A stretch of DNA of 64,000 nucleotides. Origin: Vicugna pacos. Taxonomy: Eukaryota > Chordata > Mammalia > Artiodactyla > Camelidae. A model generated the notes under the pieces. The model was not told the DNA's origin. It saw only the letters and a list, made by a program, of their open reading frames with translations, and searched no databases. Below are positions 47,166 to 57,600 of this stretch, in pieces (position 1 is the stretch's first letter; every line of letters starts with the position of its first letter). Both the position numbers and the translations under genes were made by a program. The stretch is from positions 8,494,001 through 8,558,000 of the forward strand of contig NC_132996.1 in assembly GCF_048564905.1 (NCBI RefSeq), given 5' to 3'.

Positions 47166-48095
47166 ATTGTTCATATTATGTGTTTTACTTTTCTCAAAAA
47201 TCACATCCCTGTGTACGTTTTGTATTGTCAAAAATAGTTTTTTCCTTACATTACATCTAAAATTGTCTCATATATCGTGTTCTAAAATTGAATATAGTAG
47301 GAAAGCCATTCCATACTCATTACTTTGTCAATATGAAGCCACTGTCTACAAATCAGTGTAAATTCTTATCACTGGCCATTTTCCCATCCAGGAAACTGGG
47401 CAATCAGAGACATTGTGCAAACTGTTTCCCACTGGGAAAATTTTCCATCTGCACTGCCATTCAGAAGAAATCTGGTGTATGTCTGTAATATGCTAGCATG
47501 ATACATCAAACCGCAGGAAAATTAAAACCAAGATCTTTCAATGCTTTAACCATAAAGGGGATAGACCATGAATTCATATGAGTACATAGACAAACAGGAT
47601 GTAATTCAGTAGGAGTACATGTTTGAAATTAGGAATCTCCTGCTCATGAAACTTATTATGCCATCTAATCTTGCTCAGGAAAAAAAAAAAAAGAAAAAGC
47701 ATATACAGATAGATACAATTTCTGTTCAGTCATGGAGTACTGATTATGATTATAATGCACCTACCCAATTAAACAGTTTGGTGGGACAAATTCCCTGTCC
47801 AGGATGAGCAGTTTAGTTCACATGGTTGTTTGTGTCCCATGGTATCGTGAGAAGCTATATGGAAAATAACAAAAGTTACTTGTAGAAGATAGCTTCATTT
47901 CACTAAAACTCTTTTTGGTGTTTATACCTTGACCTCTATTTTTGAGGAGTGTCAGAGGCCCCACCCAGCATCCCCATATGCACAGACACTTCTTACATCA
48001 TTGACTCTATTGGTGTTCAGACCCCAAATGACACCTTGGACCAGCTTCAAATTTTTTTTCTTATACTGGAAAACTTTAAAGATTAGAGAGTAGGA
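47166..48095. other. Unassigned AT-rich DNA
   Basis: No gene or repeat recognised. Includes an A run at 47681-47693. Confidence 0.5.
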
Positions 48096-49640
48096 GGGAG
48101 GAGCCAAGATAGCAGAGTAGAGAGACTCACAGCTCGCCTTCTCCCACAAACACCCCAAGAATTACATCTACAAAACCAAAGAATCGCACAGAACACTTGC
48201 TGAATTCTGGCAGAGTGTCTCTCACTTTGAAATAGAGGAGGATTCTCACAAAATCCAGTAAGAGGAGAGAAAAAGAAAAAGAAAAAGAAAATCTGCGCAG
48301 GACTGGTCCTGCAGGGAGGGAGCAGCAAAGGAAGAAAGGCACTGTCACACTGGGACGGCCCCTGTCCTTCTGGGAGTTCAGCAGGGACAGAAGTGGAGCT
48401 TCCAAGGCTCAGAGAAGAAAGTGGCAGCTGATTGGCAGACAGAACTAAGAGAAACCGGCACGGAGGGTCCCTGTGATCCCTAGCCCTAGACGCGAGCCTG
48501 CACGTACAAGCCGGCACCGGCTGCTGGAGATCGGTGATACGCCTGGGGAGAAGGCTGGGGCCTACTGAACAGAGGCAGCCTCAGGGGACTAGATGGTGGT
48601 GAGAGCTCTATCTGGGGGTATGCAGAACAGAACAGCCTGGGACCTCCATAAAAAAACACCACTACTGGTGTGCATGGGGCTTAGTGCGCAATGCAGCCAC
48701 ACATCACCCCTTTCTCCAGTTAGCTCCATTGTTGGTGTGTTCTCATGAGAAGAGAGTTGGGGCCGGTCATAGCCATCCATCACTGTGGCAGGGAGTTGGG
48801 GCTGAAAGCTGAATCCATACCCAGGGGCCCTGCAACTTCACAGGCAGGACTGAGATTTGTGTACAGCCCCAGGCTGAGAGGGTGGATTTGCTCCAAGTGG
48901 TAATTTGTGAACCTGTCCCTCTGGGACAAACAGGAAGTGAGAGGAGTTCTGGCACATAGCTGGAGCCAGTATGGGTATTTACAATAGGCCAGCATCACAT
49001 ATGGTAGGCAGAGGCAGGCCTGGGGTCTTTGCTGACCCTGTGGTGCACCAAGGATTCAGGTATGCACATGCTCGCCAAGGCGGATCCTAACACCTGACAT
49101 TGGCAGATCCGCACTGGTGGTTCCTGGGGCCCAGAACCTGGGGGACACCAGAGCATGCGGCTGACATCCCCCTCTCCAGCTAAGGTGGGGATATAGGCAA
49201 CTTCAACAAAGATCACTTTGTAAGCCTGCATAACAAGTGACAGACAACGCCACAGAGGGCACTTCCCGGTGCACATCTCCTGCAGAGGTTTACTCACCAA
49301 CACTTCTTCCCAGCTGAAGTGCTCCTACCCTGCCTGCCACACACCATGGCTCAGAAACAGAGCCTCAGTTCCGGCAACAGGGGAGCAGACCCAGCCCCTG
49401 CCAAGATTATGACAACCACAGAACAAAAAAAGGGAGCCCTGCTCAACGATGACAATCAGGGCTGCCTCTGATCACCACAACACCAGCCATGCCCCAGTCA
49501 AGGGAATAACAGCCAACACTCATGGAAGGAAGACATGGAAACCATCCACACTAAGAACAGCCCTCACAACAAAACTGTTAGACGCACGGTCTACACAGGA
49601 ACACCCCCACATTGAATAAAAATGAACAAACAAACAAACA
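48096..49640 (+). mobile_element. Isolated L1 5' UTR (no ORF1/ORF2)
   Basis: Begins gggaggagccaagatagcag, the classic start of a full-length mammalian L1, and runs about 1.5 kb of GC-richer sequence unlike the rest of the window. It ends at AATAAA (49615-49620) followed by an A-rich aatgaacaaacaaacaaaca. ORF1, ORF2 and the L1 3' UTR are not attached. An (AAAAG)n tract lies at 48265-48290. Minus-strand frames of 144 and 92 codons (48083-48517 and 48127-48405) overlap the head, but poly-Phe from the GA tract and lack of motifs argue against function. The flanks share only agtag, so no clear target-site duplication is seen. Confidence 0.75.
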
Positions 49641-49790
49641 GTAGTCATGTCCATTTTTTATGCATTGTTTACAGCTGCTTACATATTACAATGACAGAGT
49701 TGAGTAGCACTGATGGATACCATATACCAACAATTTTTAAATGTTTTCTATGTGGCCAAGAAAAAAAAATTGTTGACCAAGTTAGACCAT
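49641..49790 (-). mobile_element. hAT-Charlie type MITE fragment (same family as 39600)
   Basis: gtagtcatgtccattttt, tgcattgtttacagctgctt, acaatgacagagttgagtag (49688) and a degraded 'cctaaaatatttactatctggcc' zone. Left part of the element is missing where it meets the L1 5' UTR tail. Confidence 0.65.
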
Positions 49791-49807
49791 CAGAGAAAAT
49801 GTGGCAG

Positions 49808-49858
49808 ATATATATATATATACACACACACACATATATATATATATATATTTTTTTT
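49808..49858. repeat. TA/CA/TA microsatellite and T run
   Basis: (TA)n, (CA)n, (TA)n, then nine T. Frames crossing it translate to Tyr/Ile/His repeats and are artefacts. Confidence 0.95.
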
Positions 49859-49859
49859 T

Positions 49860-50074
49860 CCTTCAAAGGGGCTCATCAAGCAAAGTATCTCACTCTTAGT
49901 AATTGTGGAGCAATGCCCGCCAACTCTTTTCTTCCATTTTTTAGAGGCTATTCCAATTTGCCCCACGCTCTAGATCCTGTGAAATTTCACCAATTAGTCA
50001 GGCTCATAAATTTAATGCGGCTAATGATAAATGTAATAAACAATTCAATTAAGGGGCAAAGATTACTAGACTGA
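49860..50074. other. Unassigned spacer
   Basis: No element recognised. The 150-codon frame that starts at 49622 runs from the L1 tail through the MITE and microsatellite to here, so it is not a gene. Confidence 0.5.
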
Positions 50075-51132
50075 ATAAAGAAACAAAACCCAACTCTTTA
50101 TTACCTACAGAAGACACATTTTAGATTTAAATATACAAATAGATTGAAAGTAAAAGGATGGAAACAAAAATATATCTTGCAAACAGCAACCTCAAAAAAT
50201 CTACAGTAGTTATCTTAATGTCAGACAAAAAACAATTTAATACAAAATATTACTAGAGATAAAAAAGTCATGAAGATAAAAGAGGAAATTCATCAAATAG
50301 AAAACAATTAAAATATATTTGCACCTGGTAACTGATCACCAAAATACATGAAGCAAAAATTGGAAGAAAAAAAGGAAAATAGGTAATTCAACAATAATAG
50401 AGATGAAATACTTTACTTCCAATAATAAATAGAATGACAAGGGAAAAGGCAGTAAGAAATAGAAGACTTAACCAGCTTTATATGTAAACCAATTGACCTA
50501 ACAAACATCAGTAGAACAATACACCCCTGGCAGCAGACTATACATTTGTCTCAAGCATACGCAGAACATTCTGCAGTATAGACCATACCCTAGAACATAA
50601 AACAAACCTAATGAGTTTAAAAGGGTAGAAAAAAACATACAAAACATTTTCTCAGACCACAAAGGAATTAATTTAGAAATCAATTACAAAAATCAATTTG
50701 GTAAAATATAAATCTGAAAAATTAAACAACATGGTCCTAAATAACAAATGGGTGAACAAAAGAAATAAAAAGGGAGATTAGAAAATATTTTGAGCTGAAA
50801 AAAAATGAAGACACAACATGCCAAAATCTATGGGACACAACTACAACAGTGCTTAGAAGGACATTTCCACTGGTAAACGCCTCCATTAGGATAGAACTAA
50901 AATCTGAAATCAACAACCTTATTTTCTAAATTATGAAAATGGGAAAAGAAGAACTAGCTAAACCTCAAGAAAGCAAAATGAACAGACTAATAAAAGGAAT
51001 AACACCTAAAGGGATGGGCTTTTGAGGTGACAAAAACATTCTAGAATTGACTGTGGTGTGTGCAGTTGTGTGTCTTAAATGGGTTAATTTTATGATATGT
51101 AAACTATATTTCAATAAGGCTGTCTTTAAAAA
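50075..51132 (+). mobile_element. Old L1: ORF2 N-terminal part fused to 3' UTR
   Basis: Sense ORF2 words in order: tattacctacagaagacaca, gattgaaagtaaaaggatgg, atatatttgcacctggtaac (50313), caaaatacatgaagcaaaaa, ttcaacaataatagagatga, accatacccta, ctcagaccacaaaggaatta (50652) and catttccactggtaaacgcc. These cover the endonuclease and the start of the RT region. At about 51005 it jumps to the 3' UTR (acattctagaattgactgtg, atgggttaattttatgatat and tatatttcaataaggctgtc, 51038-51125). Most RT sequence and the ORF2 C-terminus are missing. No intact frame. Confidence 0.85.
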
Positions 51133-51410
51133 TTAATGTGTCTTATCTCACACACTTTGAAGCACACTGTCATATTAAAAAGGTATATTTTATGCATTTG
51201 AACATATATACATATGTATACATAAATGAGCAAAGGATAATACACTAACAAATGTGCCTTACATATTTTCATCCTCTGTAATTTCTAGTAGAGATTAAAC
51301 TGTCTGTTTTGTAAATTTTATGTGAACAGGTATACATTTAAGAAGGTGAACATACAATTTACAGTTCAATAATTTCACGTGACCAGCACACACATCTAGA
51401 AGCAGAACAC
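51133..51410. other. AT-rich DNA, possible ancient repeat
   Basis: 51330-51405 (gtgaacatacaatttacagt, then ttcaataatttcacgtgacc and agcacacacatctagaagca) resembles the common old-repeat phrase 'cagttcaataaattttcac...gtaaccagcacccagatcaagaaacagaac', but I cannot assign a family. Confidence 0.35.
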
Positions 51411-51722
51411 TAGTGGCACAAAGGAATTCTTTTCTGTCTCCTTGCTATTGTAATGTTCCCAATACCAAGGAGTCCAGCAGGAAGAAGAGGACTTCTTTTT
51501 TGTCAAAGACTCAGACAACGAAAAACCATAGACTATTTCTTTACTATAGCCCACTCAATTTCTTTTTCCCCTCTATGAGTTCTCCTTCCCTTGTTGTGTG
51601 GGTCAGGGAACTTGCACTTGAGCTGATTCTGTTGCAAACCCTGAATTGTAATTATCTGCTGATCCCAAGTAAACCCATTTTTTGGCTGGAGAGATAATTG
51701 GCAGTGTAATAGTTTTAGGTCA
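51411..51722 (+). mobile_element. LTR-like repeat, copy B
   Basis: Homologous to 23728-24022 in opposite orientation. Landmarks: ggagtccagcaggaagaaga (51469), aaagactcagacaacgaaaa (51505), accatagactatttctttac, ctgattctgttgcaaaccct, cccaagtaaacccatttttt (51664) and ggctggagagataattggca, ending ttttaggtca. The polyadenylation-signal position (aataaa in copy A) reads agtaaa here. The end layout suggests an LTR R-U5. It carries a 94-codon frame partly parallel to the 81-codon frame of copy A. Confidence 0.65.
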
Positions 51723-51729
51723 ATTATAT

Positions 51730-52115
51730 ATATTTTTTTCCTCAGAATTATGGAATCATGTTCCTATTAAAAATGCTTATATGTTAATGTGGTTTACATT
51801 TAATCTAAAGATCAATTTGGAGATAACTGGAATGTTTATAGTATTGAGTCATTTAACCTCTAAGAATATATCCTTGTGTTTAAGTCTTTAATTTTTCTCA
51901 ATAATAACTTCTAGGTTTTGAAGGTTTTACACTTAGTACTACCTATTTGTGCTTTATGATGCTACTGAAAATTGTATTATTTTTAAGTGTTTACCTTCTA
52001 TCTTTTTCTGCTTGGGTATAGGAATAGGTTTAATTTCTTCATATTGGTGTTCTATCATGTAACTTTGTTCACTTTAGTTCAATTAGCTCAACTATATTCT
52101 TTTGAATTTCTCACA
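51730..52115 (-). mobile_element. Old L1 ORF2 fragment, minus strand
   Basis: Antisense ORF2 words: tttacatttaatctaaagat with caatttggagataactgga, tttatagtattgagtcattt, aagtctttaatttttctcaa and ttctatcatgtaactttgtt. These follow the '...atctatagatcaatttggggagaattgacat...attgagtcttcc...' order. Short and diverged. Confidence 0.6.
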
Positions 52116-52401
52116 CAAAAAAGAGTACCATTGTTTTCTTTATGATACATACTATCATAAAGAATTTTTTAAATGATAAGACTGAATTTGTCAAAGTTTT
52201 AAAATAATCTAGATTTTGAAATTATTGTCATATTTAGGAAGATCTTCTATACACTGAGATTATGTTATCTCATAATTTTGTTAGCATCCACATTCATCCC
52301 TTGACCTCATGTTTCCACTGGGAGAGACTTCTACTGGGGTCAGTGGTTCATAGTTCTGACTAAATATCAGTTACCTGTGAAGCTCCTAAGAACACATACA
52401 A
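52116..52401. other. Unassigned DNA
   Basis: No element recognised before the alternating CA/CG tract. Confidence 0.4.
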
Positions 52402-52450
52402 ACACACGCGCACACGCGCACGCACACGCACACGTGCGCACACACACACA
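52402..52450. repeat. 49-bp alternating CA/CG tract
   Basis: Perfect purine-pyrimidine alternation with several CG dinucleotides (cgcg near 52408 and 52416; cgtgcg near 52433). Strong Z-DNA-type composition. A CA microsatellite that gained CG units. Confidence 0.95.
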
Positions 52451-52577
52451 TCCAAAATACATGTCCAGGGCTTTATCCCAATATTCTGTGATTATATTGT
52501 TCTGAGATGGTACAAATATTGCTAGTTTTTCAAAGTATCAACATGCAGGCAGGAGTCAAAATCTGTAAAGTTAAAGA

Positions 52578-52732
52578 ATGTTCCTCAAACTTCAGTGTGC
52601 ACCACAATCATCTGAGGAGCTGATTCAGCAAGTGTCAGGTGGGGACTGAAGCCTGGCATTTCTAACATCTCCCTGAAGGTCACTCTGATGCTGGTAGCCC
52701 AGGGACCACATTGTGAGAACTCTCCTAGCCTA
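52578..52732 (+). mobile_element. MER5A-like hAT-Charlie MITE
   Basis: tcctcaaacttcagtgtgca, ccacaatcatctgaggagct, ggcatttctaacatctccct, actctgatgctggtagccca (52682) and gggaccacattgtgagaact. Nearly the full MER5A order, with both terminal zones degraded. Confidence 0.8.
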
Positions 52733-53244
52733 ATGTTATGCCTTGCTCATTCCCAGCCAGCAGAGGAGGAAAACATATACGTTAAGGAGGTTCAGTGTCT
52801 TTTGTGACTGCCTGTATTCAGAGACAGTACATTCTGGTTTATTTCCCTTGTAATTAGAAACTTTAATCATGCAAGTTCTGCTCCTGTGAGGAAAGCTTAT
52901 GTTTATTCAGATCTGATTAATGTGGGTGGGTCAGACTAAGTAAGCAATGTTAGCTTATTCTTCTGGCAATAACCTTTAAAATTCAAATTCCCCAATCAGC
53001 TTTATCAGCAATAAAGTTGCTATATTTCCACTGTCATATTTCTCAACTAATTACAAATTTGGAAGGGGCTTTCCAGAATGTTTAATAATATTAAACAATT
53101 TACCATGTGTGTAATTGAAGTCCCAGAAGTAAGAAAGAATGGTATAGAATATATATTTAAAGAGATAATTGCCAAGAATTTTCTGTAATTACTGAAAGGA
53201 ATTAAACTACAAATCTAAGAACTTATATGCATGCATATGCATAC
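52733..53244. other. Unassigned AT-rich DNA
   Basis: No gene or repeat recognised. Confidence 0.45.
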
Positions 53245-53440
53245 GCTACCGTGCATCAAATCCTCTTCTAGGAATAGTCATAAAACAAATGTGTGAAAGA
53301 GTTACAACAAACAAGAATGCTCATGGAAGCATTCAATGGACCAATATGCAGCAATAAAGAAACTACTGTTATGTGAAAAAAGAATAAATATAAAAATATA
53401 ACATTGAATGTAGCATTTAGACATAATCTATGAACAATTA
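53245..53440 (+). mobile_element. Old L1 3' fragment (likely)
   Basis: caaatcctcttctaggaata with gtcataaaacaaatgtgtga, then tgctcatggaagcattcaat and gcagcaataaagaaactac, which parallel 'aattctacttctaggaatttatcct...gatgttcatcgcagcattattt...' of L1M 3' regions. Diverged. Confidence 0.45.
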
Positions 53441-54869
53441 ATTTCCTGTGTTGAAAGTCAGTGTAGTGTTTCTCTGTGCATAAGAGGAGAGAGCTATGTT
53501 TAGGCACTGTCATGAAGGATTCTACATAGTCCTAAGTTTTTATATGTATTTTTATGTATGTTACACTTCAACAACAAAGTTCATTGGAGAAAATTATATG
53601 TATATATACACATATATTGTCTTATTCTCTTTTTATATTTATGCTAGCTGGAAATTTATATGTTTTATTTTGATATTTGTAAAGACCCATTTTTGGCACT
53701 TAAGAATTGATTTGGTTAGTGTTTGATTTTCTAATTCATTTAGTTTCTACCTCATCTTCATTTTTTTAATCCTCCTACACTCAGCTTTACTTCTAGTTGC
53801 CTTTTTACGTGTGAAATGGAATTGATTTATTTATGTTTCTCTCTTATACATGAAAAAGGTTTTTCCTTCCTTCTAGAAAGGATGCTGTTTACAGTTCGGT
53901 TTATTTGAAAATTTGAAAAAGACTGTTGCATTTGCAGATATTAAATGAAGCAAATCAAAATATAAAGTAGGATTAGGCACACTTATAGGAATATGTTTCA
54001 GAGTCTGAAACACTTAGAAATTTGTAATTTTTCAAGGATGTGATTTTAGGGAAAAAACTGGACATTTATATCTTTACTGCTTATGAATTATTAATATTTT
54101 TCAAAGCTTTAACCTTATTTTTAATATATAGAACTCAATGAAAATAATAGCATAAAAATTACTACCAATTAAACATACACACATACATGCATACACACAA
54201 TACTCACCCAATGTAATATTAACTATGAAATTTCCTCTCCTAAGAAGTTACCCAAAACAGCTATAAAGAGAAAAATAGCATAGCGAACAATAACAAGCAT
54301 TTTAGTTATGCATGCTAGATTAAAATACACTGTAATTTCATGCTTCTCAGAATATATTAATTGATAGTAAATGTACTTTTAAGGCTTAATATACAGTTTT
54401 TTATTTGATACTTATTTGGTATTTTCCAAAATTGCTTGACCTTTAAGAGAAAGAGCCAAGGATAGACTTTAAGACATAAAGCATTCATTATATTTTGATA
54501 AAAAGAAAGCTGTGTTCATTACTCTAGCATCATTTTTCTAGATATTTCATTTTGTCTTTAATAACTCTATATTGCTAAAATATAAAGTCCACAGGAATTC
54601 TAGAGGTTGTCTCCCCCATTCAAAATATTTTGAAAATGAAAAGGCTGAAATCCAGATACAATTAATAGATTTACTCCAGTTAGATATCTACTCAAATATA
54701 AAGGAATTAATCTCATACATTCAGTGAAATCATATTTCCTACCACAAAAAACCTCTAAAATTTTTGGCATCTCATATTTAACAACTTGTATGTCTTAGAC
54801 CATAGACAGTGTATTTCTGCTGTAAAAAGACTTTAAATATCAAAATGTAATTTTTGTCACTTTTCTAGT
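53441..54869. other. Unassigned AT-rich DNA
   Basis: No gene or repeat recognised. A short CA/TA stretch lies at 54176-54200. Confidence 0.5.
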
Positions 54870-55925
54870 TTATGTCGCAAACTTGGGTTGCATGGTGACT
54901 GTATATTAGCTTTATAAGAAATTGGCAGACTGTTTGTCAGATTAGTGGTGCACTTTCTCGTTCAGTCAGGAATGTCTGAGACGGCAGGCCCTGCCATGTC
55001 CTTGACAATCTTGAACATAGTCAGTATCTTTAACTGTCTTCATTCTAGCAGATGTGGTTTTAATTTGAATTTCTCTGATGTTAGTCATTTTTTCCAGGAA
55101 TTAATTAGTTGATCAAGTAACATTAATTCCCTTAATAAAGTGATATACAGATTTTAAATTTTTTCACATATCAATTTGGATAAGATATTATTTCAGGAAA
55201 ATTGTTTATTTTATTTGAGGTGTCAAATTTGTTGGCAAAAAGTGGCTTATAATTTTATTACTCCTTAATAATTTAGTTTCTCTAGAATTACTGGTGATAA
55301 CGTCTTCCACTTTGAAATTGGTGACTTGTGTTCTCTTTCTTTTTCACTTGATCAGTTAAGGTCTTTTTAATTTTGTAGCTCTTTCAAAATATAAGCTTGT
55401 TGCTTTGTTACATTTTTCTGCTCTCTTTTTATTTTATATTTCATTGAATTTCTGCTCTTCATTTTACTATTTCATTGCATCTCTTATTTGAGATTACTTC
55501 GCTTTTACTTTTCCAGCTTAATATGGTGGAAATTAGGAATTGATTAGAGACATTTTTTCTTTTCTAATATAAATATTTAAAGCTATAATTTCCCCTACTA
55601 GCACTGCGTTAATATTATCCTACAATTGTATATGTATTTTTGTTATCAATTTAATTTCTGAAAAAAATTTTCTTATGAATTCATCCTTAACCCATAAATT
55701 ATTAGAATCTTTTTTCTGTAATTTAGAGTATTCTAAGATATTTTATTGTTATTGATTTCTAATTTAATTACATTTCAGTTCAATATAAACAATTTTATAT
55801 GTATTGAGACTTTGTTTATAGCCCAGAATATGTTCTCCCTCAGTGATAGTACATGTTCACTTGAAATAGTGGGTATTCTGTCATTGTTGGATGCGGTGCT
55901 CCCTAAAAGTAAGCATTGTGAAGTA
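54870..55925 (-). mobile_element. Old L1 ORF2, minus strand, with gaps
   Basis: 54920-55100 holds the antisense C-terminal words (cattctagcagatgtggttt, taatttgaatttctctgatg). From 55200 on come gtcaaatttgttggcaaaaa, gtttctctagaattactggt, cacttgatcagttaaggtct, attgaatttctgctcttcat, cagcttaatatggtggaaat, ttcttttctaatataaatat, atttcccctactagcactgc, gttattgatttctaatttaa and tatagcccagaatatgttct (55816). These are RT-region antisense words in consensus order. About 3/4 kb of ORF2 between the two parts is missing. No frame intact. Confidence 0.85.
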
Positions 55926-56289
55926 TGAAACGTGCCCAGAGTATTCTCCAAAGCAAAAGTTTACTTTGCAGGTGCCTTATTGCACCTGGAGGTAGGACAT
56001 TTTTTTGCATTCCAGATCCCTCTTCATAATGCCTCAACTAAAGGGGAAACAAAAGCCTAGAAGAAATTTTCAGTTATCACATCCCATGGACACAGTCACA
56101 GTGAAAGACAGAGACTTAATCCTAACATAACAGAACAATTTTCCTCCCCAACACCACACCAACACACAAACAGAGCTCCAGTGTAGTAACAGTGGATGAC
56201 AGCCTAAAGAGCGACAAGACACCGAGTCGGCCTGAGGAGGACTGGTTATGGAGGCCCAAAGTCAACAGAGGAGGCTTGAAAAAATGACA
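55926..56289. other. Unassigned DNA
   Basis: C/A-rich block (56080-56280) between two L1 pieces. Not assigned. Confidence 0.4.
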
Positions 56290-56520
56290 ATAGCCAGAAG
56301 GAGAAAGAAGAAAAATACCACAGGATATCACTCATACGTGGAATCTAAAAGAAAAGAGAAATAAAAAGACATTGTGAACTCATCTATAAAACAGAAACAG
56401 ACTCACAGACACAGTAAACCATCTTAAGGGTACCAGGGGAAGGGGGTGGGAAGGGATAAATTTGGGAGTTTGAGATTTGCAAATGTTAGCCACTCTATAT
56501 AAAAATAGATTGAAAAATGA
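56290..56520 (+). mobile_element. Young L1 ORF2 end/3' UTR fragment
   Basis: tcactcatacgtggaatcta, gtgaactcatctataaaaca, gaaacagactcacagacaca, gtaccaggggaagggggtgg (56430) and tttgggagtttgagatttgc, then ttagccactctatataaaaa. Sense orientation. It stops inside the 3' UTR without a poly-A tail, so it is cut at both ends. Confidence 0.8.
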
Positions 56521-57014
56521 CAACAAAGGAATTTAAAACCTATGGAAAAGGAAGCTACAGGAAGCAACAAACACAGTCCAATTCCTAGCCAGATTAATAA
56601 ACTGTACACTAACATTTTATTACTCAGTTTCTAATACATTATTTTTGTCTTTCAACAAAAAATCATAAATCATATAATCTCATGTAAAAACATGGTGAAA
56701 AACACAACTTATAGAGACAAAGCAAGCATAAAAAACAGACTCAGGTGACACAGATACTAGAATTACCAGACTGAGAATTTAATATAAATATAAATAATAC
56801 CTTAAAGGCTCTAATGAAAGAGTAGAAATGCAAGTACAAATGGGTAATGAAAACAGCAAGATGCAAATCGTACAAATCAAAATGAAATAAAAAAACTTCG
56901 TAATAGCAATGAAAAATACCTTCGACAGAATCAACAGTGAGTTTAACACAGTCACCAAAAACAGTAAACTCACAGTCAAGAGGAGCCCAGGGGGCCATGA
57001 TGACTAAACGCAAC
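56521..57014 (+). mobile_element. Old L1M 5' region / ORF1 start
   Basis: 56728-56800 reads aaaaaacagactcaggtgac, acagatactagaattaccag and actgagaatttaatataaat, then alternating a-rich words with gctctaatgaaag and aagtacaaatgggtaatgaa. This parallels the L1M ORF1 start 'cagactcagatgacacagatgttggaattatcagac'. The part before 56700 is less certain. Confidence 0.6.
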
Positions 57015-57255
57015 ACGATGTCCTGGATGGGATTCTAGGGCAGTACAAATACAAAGGTTAAACAACTAAGAAAATACGAATAAATTATGTTTTTTTCAGT
57101 AAAAATATATTGACTCATTAATTGTAACAAATATACCATACTAATGTAAGATGCTAATACTAGAGGAAACAGGGTGCAGAGTATATGGGAACTCTGTACT
57201 AGTTTTGCAAATTTCCTGTAAATCAAAAACTGTTCTGATATTAAATTAAAAAAAA
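57015..57255 (+). mobile_element. Old L1M 3' UTR end
   Basis: gatgtcctggatgggattct, acaactaagaaaatacgaat, taattgtaacaaatatacca, gtaagatgctaatactagag, tatgggaactctgtactagt (57183) and gcaaatttcctgtaaatcaa, ending in an A run (57246-57255). This is the L1ME/L1MD-type 3' terminus. It directly follows ORF1-start sequence, so ORF2 is absent. Confidence 0.85.
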
Positions 57256-57409
57256 AACTGCTCTAGTACACTTTTGTATTTACTTCTTGCATGACAAAGA
57301 CTTTTATATTCATTCACCTTTTGTTTCTATAGTTAAAGTGTCAGTTTTATAGGAAGCATGTAGTAAGATCTTGTTTTTTTTTTTTTTTAACAACTCCATC
57401 AAGCTCTGC
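57256..57409. other. Unassigned spacer with T run
   Basis: Short AT-rich spacer with a T run at 57375-57388. Confidence 0.4.
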
Positions 57410-57600
57410 CGTTTTAAGTGGAATGTTTAGACCTGTATTGTCTAATACTTAAGCTTATTAGCCACACATGGCTATTTAAACATGTTAATAAAATTAAGTA
57501 AAATTAAAAATTAGTTTCTCAGTCTCTCTCACTAGGTATATTTCAAGTACTCATTAGCTGTAACACAGTGGAAAGTTCGCCAGATATTATGCAACTTTTC
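57410..57600. mobile_element. hAT-type MITE
   Basis: tgtattgtctaatacttaag, ttagccacacatggctattt, a block resembling 'aaattaattaaaattaaataaaattaaaaattcag', cactaggtatatttcaagta, ctcattagctgtaacaca and tggaaagttcgccagatatt. This matches a mammalian non-autonomous hAT element with 'ctgtccaata' ends and the 'agccacatgtggct' palindrome. Family name uncertain. Confidence 0.65.

Noticed and set aside
48083-48517. 144-codon minus frame as a host gene
   Set aside because: It lies antisense to an L1 5' UTR and contains poly-Phe from a GA-rich simple repeat.
49641-49790. L1 5' UTR inserted into the middle of the hAT MITE
   Set aside because: The missing left half of the MITE is not found on the other side of the L1 piece at 48.0-48.1 kb, so a clean nested insertion is not supported.
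49622-50074. 150-codon open frame as a gene
   Set aside because: It runs from an L1 tail through a hAT MITE and a TA/CA microsatellite, so the translation is a chance mosaic.
53221-53245. Palindromic atgcatgcatatgcat words as a regulatory site
   Set aside because: The motif is short and of simple-repeat type, and has no promoter or gene context.
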